The notes beneath the pieces were generated by a model. The model searched no databases. It was not told the DNA's origin and worked only from the letters and a program-made list of their open reading frames with translations. From contig JAVGWX010000011.1 in NCBI GenBank assembly GCA_036924085.1, positions 38,478,970 to 38,542,969 of the forward strand: 64,000 nt of DNA. Direction: 5' to 3'. The position numbers were made by a program, and so were the translations under genes. Of this stretch, positions 20,380-31,134 are shown piece by piece. Positions within the stretch are counted from its first letter, which is position 1. Each line of letters starts with the position of its first letter. Source of the DNA: Ariolimax columbianus (Eukaryota; Mollusca; Gastropoda; Stylommatophora; Arionidae).

Positions 20380-20660
20380 GACATTGTTCATGAGCCTAAG
20401 TTACTGGATTCTCAGTGATCTGGGTTCAGTCCCCTGTTCATGAGCCTAAGTCACTGGATTCTCAGTGATCTGTGTTCAGTCCCCAGTTGGTGTGAAATTT
20501 TTTTCCCAATCACAAAAACAGATCTAGGGGTCAACCCAGTATTACAAATTGGGTATTAGAACATTCTGGGGAGTAAGGGCAGCTGACATGATTTTGATCA
20601 CACCACCCCTAGTGTGCCATTGATCAGATAATATGGGCCTAACACAACATTCCCACACAG
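20380..20660 (+). mobile_element. SINE-like element with duplicated head, related to family B
   Basis: A ~55-bp head (GTTCATGAGCCTAAG...GGGTTCAGTCCCC, B-box-like) is present twice in tandem. The body has GTCAACCCAGTATTAC, TTGGGTATTAGAACATTCTG and GGGAGTAAGGGC, resembling the central domain of the SINE at 53405. Confidence 0.5.
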
Positions 20661-20789
20661 GGTGCAAATGGGATCTTTACTTTATAGTTAATGAGGCCAA
20701 CTCAGAATAAAAAGAACGTTGTACAATACGATATTCATACCCACATTGTGCTATCAGTCTAAAAATTGGATATTGACAGATGAAAGAAA

Positions 20790-21120
20790 CATTGTAACAG
20801 ATTAAATACCTGCGCAGAATGCTTGAAGAATGGATGGAATCAGAAGCAAAGGTATTATGAGACAAGTAGGTACAATACCAGTGCTAGACATCAAGAGACA
20901 GCAAACCAAATGGTCGGCCATGTGACATGTCAAGCACCAGATATTATCCCTCAGAAAGCAATGATATACAGATACAATGCCAAGGGCCGACCATGCAAAA
21001 GAAGGATAGCAAAAATAACAGAATAACAGAAGCATATGTTACGGCTCGATCAAGAAACCTCTACATAACCTGATTCTGAAAGGCACAAGCAGGACAAAAG
21101 TGAAAAGAGGCATTCAGAAA
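20790..21120 (+). mobile_element. LINE RT C-terminal fragment
   Basis: Translation gives KRQQTKWSAM, CQAPDIIPQKAMIYRYNAK, GRPCKRRIAKITE and SRNLYIT.F-like residues with frame changes. The same blocks are in the minus-strand copy at 46021-46410. Confidence 0.75.
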
Positions 21121-21244
21121 ATGAAATGTAGTTGGTTAGTTCCAATCTTGCTGAGACAAAACCAGTTGAAAATAGTCCAAAACAGACCCAGGCCAAACTA
21201 GAAAGTCACGAGAGGAGGTTGATCAAAGCTAATTTTCATCACCA

Positions 21245-21560
21245 TGTAGCATGTCCTTTATAGAATGTCGCTCCAATCAAAGTCTGTCTGAAAGAAACAT
21301 CATTCCACTGCCAAAACTCCAGCATCCGCCAGTCATACTCAGGCATTCCTGGATATCTCTGTACCATCATCTTTTTGGTCTACCCCTTCCTCTTTTGCCT
21401 GGCACCATACCTTCCATCACTGTTCTCGAGACCATTTTGTCTCTTGATGTGACCAAAGTATTTGCATTTTCTAGCCAAAATGGAATTGATAAACCAGTTC
21501 TTTTCTATGCTCAACTCTTGCAGAATGTCTACATTTGTCTTGGAAAAAAATCACGAGTTG
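21245..21560 (-). mobile_element. RTE-like LINE C-terminal fragment
   Basis: On the minus strand the end reads ...FYKGHAT then stop, with KRGRGRPKR-like, KYFGHIKRQNGLE and LQELSIEKNWFINSILARK-like residues upstream. It belongs to the family at 3870 and 5341. Confidence 0.82.
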
Positions 21561-21874
21561 TTAAAAAACTTTGTATGCGTTTTTGGTAGTGAGTTTCAGC
21601 AGTTTTTACATTCCAGGGTGAACTTCAGGTGAACTGGTGTATTTCAGAATGTAGTGTTAAATGAGGCTCCTCAAAAATTCACAACTACAGTGATCACAGT
21701 GCACTGTTGATCCCTACCTCGGTTAGGACTGATGTGACAACTGTTTCCCAGGAGCATGAACGAGGACATGAGAAGCGAGTCTTGTTAGCACATTTCACCT
21801 GACCCTGATTACTCTTCCTTCCAGGGTAGAAGGTGGACTGATTGATCTAGGACCAGTTTGGATGGATGAATTAT

Positions 21875-22225
21875 TTCTTCGTCATTCATTCTCAAACTTC
21901 TGCTACCAAGCCCTTTTCGGGGATTTGTAAATTGCAGGATGTCCGGAGAGCAGTATGCGTTGTTTACAGCTTGACTGCACTTTTCTGTCCACCACATCCA
22001 ACATTTTTGGGTACAGAGTTAGCCTTCCCGTCTCAATACCTTCTTAGCCAGTCTGCTCTGTTGCAATCTGCTATCCAGGATCACTGTGCAGGTGGAGACT
22101 GGTTTTGGTCCCTCTTGTTCACTGTCTTCGATGCTAACAATCAGCTTTGGGTCGCTGACCTCTCCAACTCATGCACTGCTCAGCATCTCGATCCCGAAGG
22201 ATTATTTCAGCTATATTAGTCACTG
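21875..22225 (+). repeat. R1 dispersed repeat
   Basis: R1 occurs about a dozen times. Landmarks in this orientation: CGTTC.TTCTCAA, CTACCAAGCCC, GTAGCAGGATGT-like, ACAGCTTGACTGC, CACATCCAAC, TGTTGCA.TCTG.TATCCAGG, ATCAGCTTTGGGTCGCTGAC and GCACTGCTCAGCATC. Minus-oriented copies end in GAACGAACGAAGCCAAGCCA, so the true 3' end is probably the GCCAA tail and this copy may be reverse-oriented. No protein motif. Confidence 0.8.
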
Positions 22226-22329
22226 AACATGAAAATAACTACAAACAATGACACTGATAAAATGTTATGAAATATATTTACAATATAATAACAGAAAAGA
22301 TTGCCTGGAGGGAATCTGCTTCCTCGTTT

Positions 22330-23145
22330 GTCTTTAGACCTCAACTTCATTGACTAACGAAGGCAGTAGTCGACTCGATCTGTACACTTCCGTACAGCTT
22401 CTCGTGGAAGGACACTGGCTGTTGCCAAATGCTATTTCTTTTGTCGGTATACAGTGGACAGAACTGCAAAATATGTTCTGTCTTCATGGAAGCTGTGTCA
22501 CAGGCACACAGGTCTGTAGTGCCAATCTTGAACTTGTACAGATGACATCTAAATCTGTTGTGACCTGTGCGTAGCCGAGAATGATCACCTGGTCTCGCCT
22601 GGAGAGTTGATGGTAGGCATCATTTTCTATGTGTCCAGGGTGGTCTTTTTTCCATTTTGCACCGTTCGTTGCCCTGATGAATGCTTTAGTCTCATTGTAT
22701 ATGATTTCTGTATCACTCTGCTGCAGCATTCCTCCCTCTCTGGCGAGTCTGTCCGCCTTCTCATTGCCTGGAATATCGCAGTGGGCTAGTATCCACTGGA
22801 CTATGCTTTTTTTTAAAGCACTGGGACAGGCGTTCGAGTGAGTCTGCCAGAGCACCGAGTTCATTTTTGCGCTGGTTCTTGAGTGCCATTAACACTGCGA
22901 GGGCGCCTGTGAAAATGACCATTTGCTTTTCTGCCTGCTCTTTATGGTCTAAGGATTTCAGCTGTTTGTCTCAGGGCACTGAAGTTGCTGCAGCATCTCC
23001 CAGTGGCAAATGCTGCTGAGTATACTTTGCTTTTTAGTTTTATAGTGATGCTTCCTCCCCCGTTTCTAATGGTATCTTTGGCTAAGCCATTCGTATAGGC
23101 ATATGTCCGCCTGGATGGAAAAGCCATAGGACACTGCATTCTATT
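22330..23145 (-). mobile_element. Jockey-like LINE 3' part: RNase H and tail, largely open
   Basis: RNase H starts with YTNGLAKDTIRNGGGS (canonical TDGS changed to TNGL, a lost catalytic Asp). After a gap, 22484-22864 is an intact 126-codon frame with WILAHCDIPGNEKADRLARE and IRATNGAKWKKDHPGH. A tail follows in another frame with HLYKFKIGTTDLCACD, TEHILQFCPLYTDKRN and FHEKLYGSVQ. It is inactive but less decayed than its neighbours. Confidence 0.88.
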
Positions 23146-23409
23146 ATGCCTATAAAAAAATTAAGAGGCAACTAAGTACAGTTGTGTGTGGGGTTGACAA
23201 GTTCATTGTGCAAAACAAAGTGCCACATAAACCACCTTAACAGAAGCACATTAATGCTTTGTTAAAGTTTTCCACTGTAGGTGTGACACCATGCTTTTGC
23301 TGGAGCGAAAATGGATATATGCAAGTATATATCTACACCATATTTCTGAGTTTGTATATTTGTCTGAAGATGACATAACTCGTGAAAGGAATGACATATG
23401 GAGTTCAAA

Positions 23410-23640
23410 TGTATCCCAAAACATTCTATAATTGTTTCTAGATCAACACAACTTATTTTAAGTTGCTATGTCATTCCATTAACGAGTTATGGGCATACAA
23501 TTAACTTGCAAACTGAACGACATGTCAAGCTGAAATTTTCACTGAATATTCTATTGCTGATTACTAGATCAACACAACTTATTTCAAGGTGCTATGTTGC
23601 TCGTTTCACAAGTATGGGCATATGATTATATGGTTGCTCG
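23410..23640. repeat. Imperfect 127-bp tandem duplication
   Basis: CTAGATCAACACAACTTATTT occurs at about 23437 and 23564, embedded in ~80 bp of related sequence ending in TATGGGCATA. Confidence 0.8.
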
Positions 23641-23765
23641 AAGAATGTTTACTGACAAATACTAACATGACAAACTGTTCCTTATACAAGCAGCCACACA
23701 ATCTGAACAAAGGAGTGAGAAGTTGGGTGGGGAGAAGGCTGGGGGAAAGATGGATGAGGGCAGGT

Positions 23766-24024
23766 GTTTTTTTTGGGTTTTTTTTGCGTTCGCCTTATTT
23801 ATCTATTCCCCAAGGCGTGTGTGCGTTACACTGTGGTTTTTATTTTGCGCCTGTAGGCCCAGTGCATCCGACTTCAGCATGCATTTTATGTAAGGGTCTG
23901 CTTCCTCCTGCATTTTCTAAGGGTTTGCTTCCCCGGGGTAACGGCCGGTGCTGTGATGGGGATCGAACCCAGCACCTTCTGGTTGTGAGCCGTGCCACTT
24001 AACCACTAGGCCACGCCGTCCCCC
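23766..24024 (-). mobile_element. tRNA-derived SINE, family A, full length
   Basis: Full-length minus-oriented copy. T-rich tail at the left, then GCGTTCGCCTTATTTATCTA, the shared body, GGGATCGAACCCAGCA (B box, reversed), CACTTAACCACTAGGC (A box, reversed) and GTCCCC at the 5' end. A 10-bp target-site duplication GAGGGCAGGT flanks it (23756-23765 and 24025-24034). It lies 150 bp downstream of the exon 24176-24300 donor. Confidence 0.93.
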
Positions 24025-24175
24025 GAGGGCAGGTTTAATATGAGATGGATGGGTAGGTTGATGGAGAAGAGTTGAATGTGGATGAGAATAGATTGGCATG
24101 ACTTACATAATGTACATATGAAAAATGGCGTATGACACAGGTAATAAACCAAACAAAATTATGATCAAGACATAC

Positions 24176-24300
24176 TTTTCGGGATCATCAAGCCTTATTC
24201 CACGGGCAGAGGTGCAGAAGACTTTCCAGCCGCCATTCACACTTCCAGGTGATGCTCCAATATCATGCTGCATTTCAAACTTCATTCCTGCATCGTAGAG
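24176..24300 (-). CDS. TTLL12: TTLL12 exon (N-terminal region, most 5' exon found)
   Basis: The exon is 125 nt. Acceptor CCACGCAG|CTC and donor CCCGAAAA|GTATGT. Phase 0 in, phase 2 out, giving Asn with the first base of exon 19464-19628. It reads LYDAGMKFEMQHDIGASP, GGWKVFCTSARGIRLDDPE. The family pattern is EVFDAGEVF... followed after an acidic, poorly conserved stretch by the IDHAWT exon. The pyrimidine tract is weak. A 25-bp minisatellite starts about 120 bp upstream. The first exon was not identified. Confidence 0.85.
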
Positions 24301-24418
24301 CTGCGTGGTTCCAAACAAAATTTTCTATTTAGTGGCGCAGGCATCAACAACCCTCTTAATATAAAGCTTAAGCAGCCCAAGAAGTGTTCCTTTAGTCATA
24401 GTTCTTCTTACATCTATA

Positions 24419-24716
24419 ACAAAAACATTCTCACATCTACAGAATACGTAAGTTCTCACATCTACAGAATACGTAAGTTCTCACATCTACAGAATACGTA
24501 AGTTCTCACATCTACAGAATACGTAAGTTCTCACATCTACAGAATACGTAAGTTCTCACATCTACAGAATACGTAAGTTCTCACATCTACAGAATACGTA
24601 AGTTCTCACATCTACAGAATACGTAAGTTCTCACATCTACAGAATACGTAAGTTCTCACATCTACAGAATACGTAAGTTCTCACATCTACAGAATACGTA
24701 AGTTCTCACATTTACA
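24419..24716. repeat. 25-bp tandem repeat, about 12 copies
   Basis: The unit TCTCACATCTACAGAATACG plus TAAGT is almost invariant over about 300 bp; the right edge decays. On the plus strand each unit carries CTACAG and GTAAGT, resembling splice-site cores. The neighbouring gene is on the minus strand. Confidence 0.95.
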
Positions 24717-24739
24717 GAAAACATATTGCACATCTACAG

Positions 24740-25080
24740 AAAATATAAGTTCTGCTTCCATGTACAGAAGACATACTCCAAAGAGAATTTACAGGTCAGA
24801 TATTGGATATTTAGGAAACTCTGAAGCAGATAAAATTAAAAGGTTTGGACATTTGACAAGGATGCAGTATGACCAACCTGCAGCGTATCATACTACATTA
24901 GAGGTTTCAAGGCCACGAGCAAGAGGTTGGGTCCAGCGACGAAAGAGGGAATAAAAGAAACACTCAAATATTCAACTTGTCGGCAGCATAACCCTACCAA
25001 CTAGCGCAAACTAGAAGCATAAGATCTAGCGCAAACTAGAAGCATAAGTCATTTCTGTGACGCTGCAAGACAAGACCAGT
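24740..25080 (+). mobile_element. LINE RT C-terminal fragment, degenerate
   Basis: The translation contains KIKRFGHLTRMQYDQPAAY, EVSRPRARGWVQRRKRE then a stop, typical of the F-G-H-x-x-R-M block after the RT palm. Confidence 0.6.
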
Positions 25081-25114
25081 AGTACAAAAGGAAGTCATAA
25101 CTAAAAGCATGGCT

Positions 25115-25450
25115 TGGCTTCGTTCGTTATCAATCTCCCGCTATCAAACCCTGAAAGGGCTTAAGTAGCAGAATGTAGTCCAGAGAATGGAATGCATTGT
25201 GTCATAGTTTTACAGCTTGACTGCGATATTTGCACCTTTCGATCCAACACATCTAACTTCAGCAAGCATTTTTTAGTACTGTGTTAGCATTCCCTCTTCA
25301 ATCCCTTCTCCTTAGCCGGTCTGCCCTGCTGCAGCCTGTTATCCAGGATCACCGCGTGAAGGTGTGGAAGAATCTTGGCAGCTCTAGTTCACTGGTCCTG
25401 ACGCTTGCAGTCAGCTATGGGCCGCTGACCACTACAGCTCATAACCAAAA
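25115..25450 (+). repeat. R1 dispersed repeat
   Basis: The landmark order matches other copies: CAATCTCCCGCTATCAAACC, ACAGCTTGACTGCGATATTT, TGTTATCCAGGATCACCGCG and CAGTCAGCTATGGGCCGCTG. Confidence 0.85.
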
Positions 25451-25599
25451 GCTGACATTTCATACTAATATATTCCTCTTAGTTCCACTGGGAATATATG
25501 GTTGCATCTGTCATTTTATGATTTTCGGCTGCTTTTTGATGCCCTTGAGGCTTCGGTTGTTCTTTTGTTCTACACTGTGTTCTTTGAGTCCTCGCTATT

Positions 25600-25960
25600 C
25601 TTTTTCGTTCATTCTAAAACTCCCGCTACCAAGCCCTGAAAAGGGTTTTGCAAAGTAGCAGGTTGTGATCCAGAGAACAGAATGCATTGTGTCATAGCTT
25701 ACAGCTTGAATGTGATATTTCCACTTTCGGTCTGACACATCCAACTTCAACAGGCGATTGTGAGTGCCAGTTTAGCCTTCCCTCTTTGACCTCTTCTCCT
25801 TAGCCAGTCTGCTCTGTTGCAGTCTGTTATCCAGGATCACCACATTGGAGATGAAGGGTCTTGGCACCTCGTTCGCTGGTCCTGACGCTAGCAGTCAGCT
25901 TTGTGTCGCTGACCGCTGCAGCTCATGCACTGCTCAACATCTTGATCACCCTCACCATTC
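25600..25960 (+). repeat. R1 dispersed repeat
   Basis: Second of three R1 copies in direct orientation within about 1.1 kb; ends CTCATGCACTGCTCAACATC. Confidence 0.85.
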
Positions 25961-26084
25961 AATTTCTTTGTAGGTTTCGGTCAAATACCCTAGTCGAAAG
26001 TGATATTCTCTGCCTGCTCTTCTGTAATCTCACATTCCCTTTCTAATCTACAGTAAAATTCACAATTTTATGGCAGAGTACCTT

Positions 26085-26235
26085 CTGCGTTCATTCATAA
26101 TCTTCCGCTACCAAGTCCTGAACAGGGCTTTGCAAGTAGCAGGATGTTGTCCGGAGAATGCGTTTTACAGCTTGACAGCGATATTTGCACCTTTCAGTCC
26201 GACACATGTCTTCGGCAGAGTTCTAAGATCCTTGA
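26085..26235 (+). repeat. R1 partial copy
   Basis: Only the CTACCAAGTCCTGAACAGGG through GCACCTTTCAGTCCGACACA part is present. Confidence 0.75.
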
Positions 26236-26439
26236 TTCTAGGCACTAACATCACACAGGGGACGCTCCCATAAGTGCTCCGTTCTCCGTCCAAGCAGCCA
26301 GCCTATCATATATACACTCAGAGTCTCAGTCAGGTGATTTCATGTTCTTTAAATCTTTCCAGATAGAACACACATTTTCCCCTTCCTTAGTCACTCTTAA
26401 ATCTATCATTCTCTGCACATATTGATTTTCCCAATCCTC

Positions 26440-26990
26440 TGTCTCTTCATCATTCTGTAGACTGCCCTTAACTCAACCTGTCTCTTATCACTGCTCGTCC
26501 CGCTACCGCATCAGCTCTTTCTTTGACCCAGACGCATGCCTGTCCCGAGCAGTAGGTCCATGTGACACCCTGTACACCAGAGTTGTTCAGAAAAGAGGCC
26601 CACTTCCTTCTTAGCATACACCGTTCTATCTGACGGAGCATGCCCTGCGAGTCAGTATCACTGCGTGTGTCACCAGTTGCGTCATCAACCAAATAAGGGC
26701 TGCTGTTACCGCCTCAATCTCCTCATACTCGATGTGACAAAGTAGGCAGCTGATTTCTCCACCTCCTTGCCATTTTGGTAGCTGACAAAACCTCAACCGT
26801 ACTGTTTATCTCTGCTGGCGGAGCCATCTGTGTACAGAATTGGGTCATGTGGTCCTGAGTGTTGCTGGATCAGCTGCTGTATTGAAGCTTCTGTCCTAGT
26901 GACACACCAGTAACGACACACTCTTCTCAGTTGTATCAATCACCACCTTCGTCAGGGGGCTCTCGTTGCCCCCTTATACCCATTCACTAC
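26440..26990 (-). mobile_element. LINE RNase H fragment
   Basis: The minus strand gives VYTDGSASRDKQYG, GFVSYQNGKEVEKSAAYFV, ALVDDATGDTRSDTDSQGML and VQGVTWTYCSGQACVWVKER, then ADAVAGRA. The order of the four RNase H blocks is right, with frame breaks. It is adjacent to a second RNase H fragment on the opposite strand (27010-27530). Confidence 0.75.
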
Positions 26991-27009
26991 TACTTCCAAT
27001 GCACATAGA

Positions 27010-27530
27010 GCTCGAGGTGAATCAGCTGCTAACTGAGAACACGCAGGATAGTGATGCCATGTACACCGACAGATCGGTGTTGTGCAGCAGGACATCGTGA
27101 CTGATGAACAAGTAGTACTTTAGAAAGCGCAGAAGGGAAGGCTGAGGTATGAGTGGATAGCGGCTATTGAGACCTGAAACCTCCAGGGGTTGACATGGGT
27201 ATACTGTCCTGGTCATGTTAGGGTTCTGGGCAACGAAAGAGCTGACATCTCTTCACCGGCTCCTTTCGTGGCACTTTAGTGTTGGATAGGAGTGACATTT
27301 CGGTTGGATAAGGACACTGAAATAGATGAATCAGCAATCCAGACGCAAAGTTTTTACATCAAACGAGGTTCTAGCGGAGTTTGGTGCATGAGGACAGAGC
27401 AGGAGAATGTACAACCAGCTAAGCTACATGGACCATCAGCATCCAGACCCTGTACCATTTGCTGAGAGAATGAGAACCTATGGTTATGCCTGGAGTGCGT
27501 GCAGTGACGTCAATTCTTAGAAACAAACTA
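27010..27530 (+). mobile_element. LINE RNase H fragment, inverted partner
   Basis: Plus-strand translation gives KAQKGRLRYEWIAAIE, LQGLTWVYCPGHVRVLGNER and ADIS, the third and fourth RNase H blocks of the family at 26440-26990. The two copies read away from each other. Confidence 0.7.
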
Positions 27531-28029
27531 AGGTGTATATAACATACTGAATTACAGGTTTTCAACCTCATACAAAATTGACCACAAAAACTTGGCAACA
27601 GGAGTCTAAATATTAAAACATTCTAGTAGTTCTAACAACGCGAACTATGACATAAGGAAAATCTCTTGGCACTTATTTATAAATCTCAGGGCAAGCAGTA
27701 AATATGTCACAAAAAATAATGATTTAATCAATTAAACAGATGCTATTGTCTCGTACAACAAATGGACTGGGTTTATGACCTTGTCCCAACACAATCCAGT
27801 TTACAGAGCTTTGAAAATTGGTATCCCATCTCTTTTGAGATAGTGAATGCAGGCACTGGGCAAGGGAACATTACGAGCATAATGAAGTTTCTAACACTTC
27901 ATACTCTCTGCTAAGGGCTTAAGATACATACACATACTGGAACCCTGGCCATACCAGGTAGCATTCTAAGCTTACCCCTTATTTGTGCAGATCCATCTTG
28001 TTGGCCAATAAAAGATGTCTGTCTTCCAT
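27531..28029. other. Nothing recognised
   Basis: AT-rich sequence without supported features. Confidence 0.5.
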
Positions 28030-28265
28030 GGTTTGGTATTAAAACATTTCTTCTTCATTCATCCTCAGATCAAGGTACTGGTTTTTTCTTACAAAGGACA
28101 CCGTTGTTTGTAGGGCTGTGTTACCGCCATACAGTTTTTGTCTCATATCTGTCTCACGAGGCCAGTAATGTTCTGTTCCTACAGTGAGCGTGCAGCTTTG
28201 TAGGATGTGTTTCACAGTCATGGTATGGTCCCCACATGGACAACGCATCTATTCCAATCCTAATT
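28030..28265 (-). mobile_element. Jockey-like LINE C-terminal tail
   Basis: A 69-codon frame reads CPCGDHTMTVKHILQSCTL, HYWPRETDMRQKLYGG and TTVSFVRK, the Cys-rich tail after RNase H. Confidence 0.8.
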
Positions 28266-28274
28266 TTGTTGTAA

Positions 28275-28425
28275 AGATGGCAGATGAAGCCAAGCATAGC
28301 AAACCGCCTATAGGACCTCGGTCCACCGTCAGCAGTTAGGATGTGAGAAAAGCTACTGCAACCAGCCACTTAACGTCCTTTTTAGGGTGCACAAAAAGAA
28401 TAAACCTACTCACTGATGACAATTG
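28275..28425 (+). repeat. R2 partial copy (3' half)
   Basis: It starts GATGAAGCCAAGCATAGCAA and runs through CTTAACGTCCTTTTTAGGGT to CTACTCACTG. Confidence 0.8.
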
Positions 28426-28429
28426 AAAC

Positions 28430-28769
28430 AACCATGAAAAGGACGTGGAGATGTCATTTACTGACCGGTAAAAATAGGAAAACTTTTTAGCCCACCGGTG
28501 AAAATAGGAAATTAAGAAAATTAAGTTTGTCTTTTTTTTGTCTCATCTTGTATGGAATAATAATAACACAATAACACAAAATTTGCCTTCCAAAATACAA
28601 CAGCACAGTATTAGCAGATAAATTAACCTCTAAAACTTATCAATTTTCAAATGATCTAATTTATGTATCATGATATCTGTAGCACTTAGGCCAAAAACCT
28701 CACTTACTTTGACAAACAAATACGCAGATAAACACAGGTCCAGGGACAGGCGATTCAGAAACAATGGTT
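28430..28769. other. Mostly unrecognised
   Basis: A short direct repeat (ACCGGTAAAAATAGGAAA and ACCGGTGAAAATAGGAAA) is present at 28463 and 28495. Nothing else was seen. Confidence 0.5.
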
Positions 28770-29005
28770 CACAACGAGACTTACAGTTGCACCTTTCGGC
28801 CCGAAACATCCAGTTTCAGAAGGCTATTTTGAGTGTCAGATTTACCTTTCCTCTGCAACCCCTATCCTTTGTCCAGACTGCACTAGTGGAAGCAAAATAG
28901 GGTCTTGGTCAGCTATGGTTTGCTGACCCTGATGCAAGCAGCCAGCTACAAGTCGCTGGCTGTTGTCAGCTCATGCACTGCTGTATCTTGGCCCCGGATA
29001 CTTAA
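28770..29005 (+). repeat. R1 diverged copy
   Basis: It has CACCTTTCGGCCCGAAACAT, CCAGTTTCAGAAGGC, TTGGTCAGCTATGGTTTGCTG and CAGCTCATGCACTGCTG. It belongs to the same subtype as 40885-41140. Confidence 0.65.
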
Positions 29006-29260
29006 ATCAGAGAGCAACACCAACACAAGACTATCTTAAGATAAACAGACGAGCAAACTGTTGCGTAAGTTTGGCAACTCCGCTACGTGTACAAGCACCA
29101 CAGGCTGCTGAGCACATACTAGAGAACTGTCCCAAACATGATGTACAGAGAAAAACCCACTGGCCCATAGAAACAACACTGGAAGAAAATCTTTAGGGAC
29201 CTGTATGTGAAATACATAAGACAATGAAGTTTATACAAGAGAGATTATAAAGATATATAC
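28995..29260 (+). mobile_element. Jockey-like LINE C-terminal tail
   Basis: A 77-codon frame contains QAAEHILENCPKHDVQRKTH, WPIETTLEENL and GPVCEIHKTMKFIQE, typical of the tail after RNase H. Confidence 0.75.
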
Positions 29261-29960
29261 ATTCTCGGGCTAATGCTCCTCCACGTATGAAAAGTAATGG
29301 CAACCTACTGTACTGCACACTTGACAAGAAACTTATAACAGCCAAATAGATGGTGGTTGTAAGAAACTACGTTCTGTAAAAGGATGTGCGACTTACTTTT
29401 TTAAAATACATTTTCAAGCAAACAAAAGAATTACATCTAGTGTAAGGTTTAAAAAAAAATTATTTTAAATCGTACACAAGACACTGTTCTGACTTATTGT
29501 TATGGGGAGTAAAAATAAACAGAAGAACATTGATTAGATTAAACTAAATTGTATTGTAACGTGTGTGTGATTTATTCAATATGTACCAAGTATGTACTCA
29601 TGATAGAAAGACTTGGCAAGTATTTGAAAATCTATGCCAGAGAGATCTGACAGGTGTTTGATTGATTGATGTGCTACTACTTTACTATGATGTAACTATG
29701 TAGGCTACAAGAGATTTTATAGAGCTTTAACAGAGTTAAAATGATAGTCATAAGTCATAGATGATAGAATAAACAAACTGGAAAACTAGCTTAGTGACAT
29801 TAACAACATCAGTGAGTGACACTGACAAACGTCACTTTAGAGACAGACAGCGCCAATTCTATGAATTGTTTAAGGAGAAATCACTTCTGAAGTGCTATTT
29901 GAGTTTGAACGACAAAGGTGTGAAGTTGAAATGTAGATTCTAAACATATAATTCAATATT
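29261..29960. other. Nothing recognised
   Basis: AT-rich; no motif was supported. Confidence 0.5.
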
Positions 29961-29964
29961 AACG

Positions 29965-30305
29965 TTATGTTGTTTCCCATGCCCACAATGAGCAGGTTAC
30001 TCTTGTGTGTGCCCTGAAAAGGACGTTGAGTGGCAGGTTGCAGTAGCTTTCCTTACATCCCGAGTACGCTGATGAAGGTTGTGCTATGCTTGGCTTCATC
30101 TGCGTGTCAATCACTTCTATGAGAATCACGTCAATCCCTATCTTGTTAATGTTAGCCAGGCAGCCATGAAAACAGCTATTTCCAGGGAGGGCTACTACTA
30201 GGAAGCCGAGGTGAAGGTCTTGGTCAGTATGTTTTGCCTGACCCTGACTAACATGTCTGATCAGTATATATTTTGCCCGACCAGTCATTAGTCTTCCTCC
30301 CCAAC
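29965..30305 (-). repeat. R2 dispersed repeat, nearly full length
   Basis: Minus-oriented landmarks: CCTGAAAAGGACGTTGAGTG, GCTGATGAAGG, GCCATGAAAACAGC, CAGGGAGGGCTAC, CTGACCCTGACTAACATGTC and TCTTCCTCC at the 5' end. An internal gap lies around the GTCCTCC block. Confidence 0.85.
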
Positions 30306-31134
30306 ATTAAATTAAAATTGACATTTTGTTATATCACATAGCATGACATATGAAATAATAAAAATTAATATATCTACATAATATCGACAGAACTAGGGCT
30401 AGCACTAGCAGCAGAGCAGTTTTACTAGCAGTGTCGAACGTTTTATTTTTTTATAAACTAAAGTCAAAGTATTTTTTTGACTATAGTAAAGATAGTACTA
30501 CTATAGTAAAACTAACCTCCTAATGAGGCTAATGGCAATGATAATTAATAATGTAGTAGTGTTAGTACGGTGTTTGGTTAGTGACAGTGTAAGTGTTACT
30601 TCTGTTACTGACTGTTGTTACATGTTGTTAGTCATGACAGTCATTTAATTCGTGATTTCAGATTTAGTCATCCGTCTTGTCCATACCAATACCACTACGC
30701 TAATAACAATCACCGATCCGATGATACCATCTCAGATGGCATCTACTCTAGCATTTCAAGTCAGCTCAACTCACCTCAGTTTTAAGTTTATGGAACAAAT
30801 TATGCCAGTACAGTTCAGGCACTCCTGAAGATCTAAGTTGGTGAACATGGATTTCTACGAAAGTGTCATAATCTAAAAACGGTGAAAACATTCTTCTTTG
30901 CACAGCACACACTAGAACCTGGACAGAAAGCTCAACCCTAAAAGCACTACTGTCTTAGAATTGGAGGCAACACGTTTTTCCTGTAGCGGAAGTAAACAAT
31001 GAGAAACATGTATTTGCACGGATTCTGTATGATTATACTTTACTAAAGTTATTTGCACGAAATGTTATGTTCTTGTCCAGCGAATTTAAGGAATACCTCT
31101 GTGTATATAGAGGGTATTGATTTAACCTGTTGTA
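30306..31134. other. Nothing recognised
   Basis: AT-rich sequence with many short CTAGCA/ATAGTA-type words; no supported feature. Confidence 0.5.

Larger units (their letters stand above)
2275..24300 (-). other. TTLL12: TTLL12 gene, internal part (eight exons, both ends missing)
   Basis: Eight coding exons on the minus strand read in order as tubulin-tyrosine-ligase-like 12, a cytoplasmic protein with a SET-like N-terminal part and a TTL-like C-terminal part. Mammalian TTLL12 is generally described as lacking demonstrated ligase activity. Exon end phases are 2, 2, 0, 1, 0, 2, 2, 0 and every junction restores the frame; all borders are GT/AG. The joined length is 1140 nt (380 codons), about residues 65-435 of the ~640-residue vertebrate protein. 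No stop, frameshift or missing block was found, so the locus looks functional. Exon 1 (about 60 codons) was not found upstream, and the C-terminal exons would lie left of position 1. Introns run from 1.8 to 4.5 kb and are filled with SINEs, LINE fragments and minisatellites. The assignment rests on remembered family sequence, but the co-linearity is strong. Confidence 0.93.
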
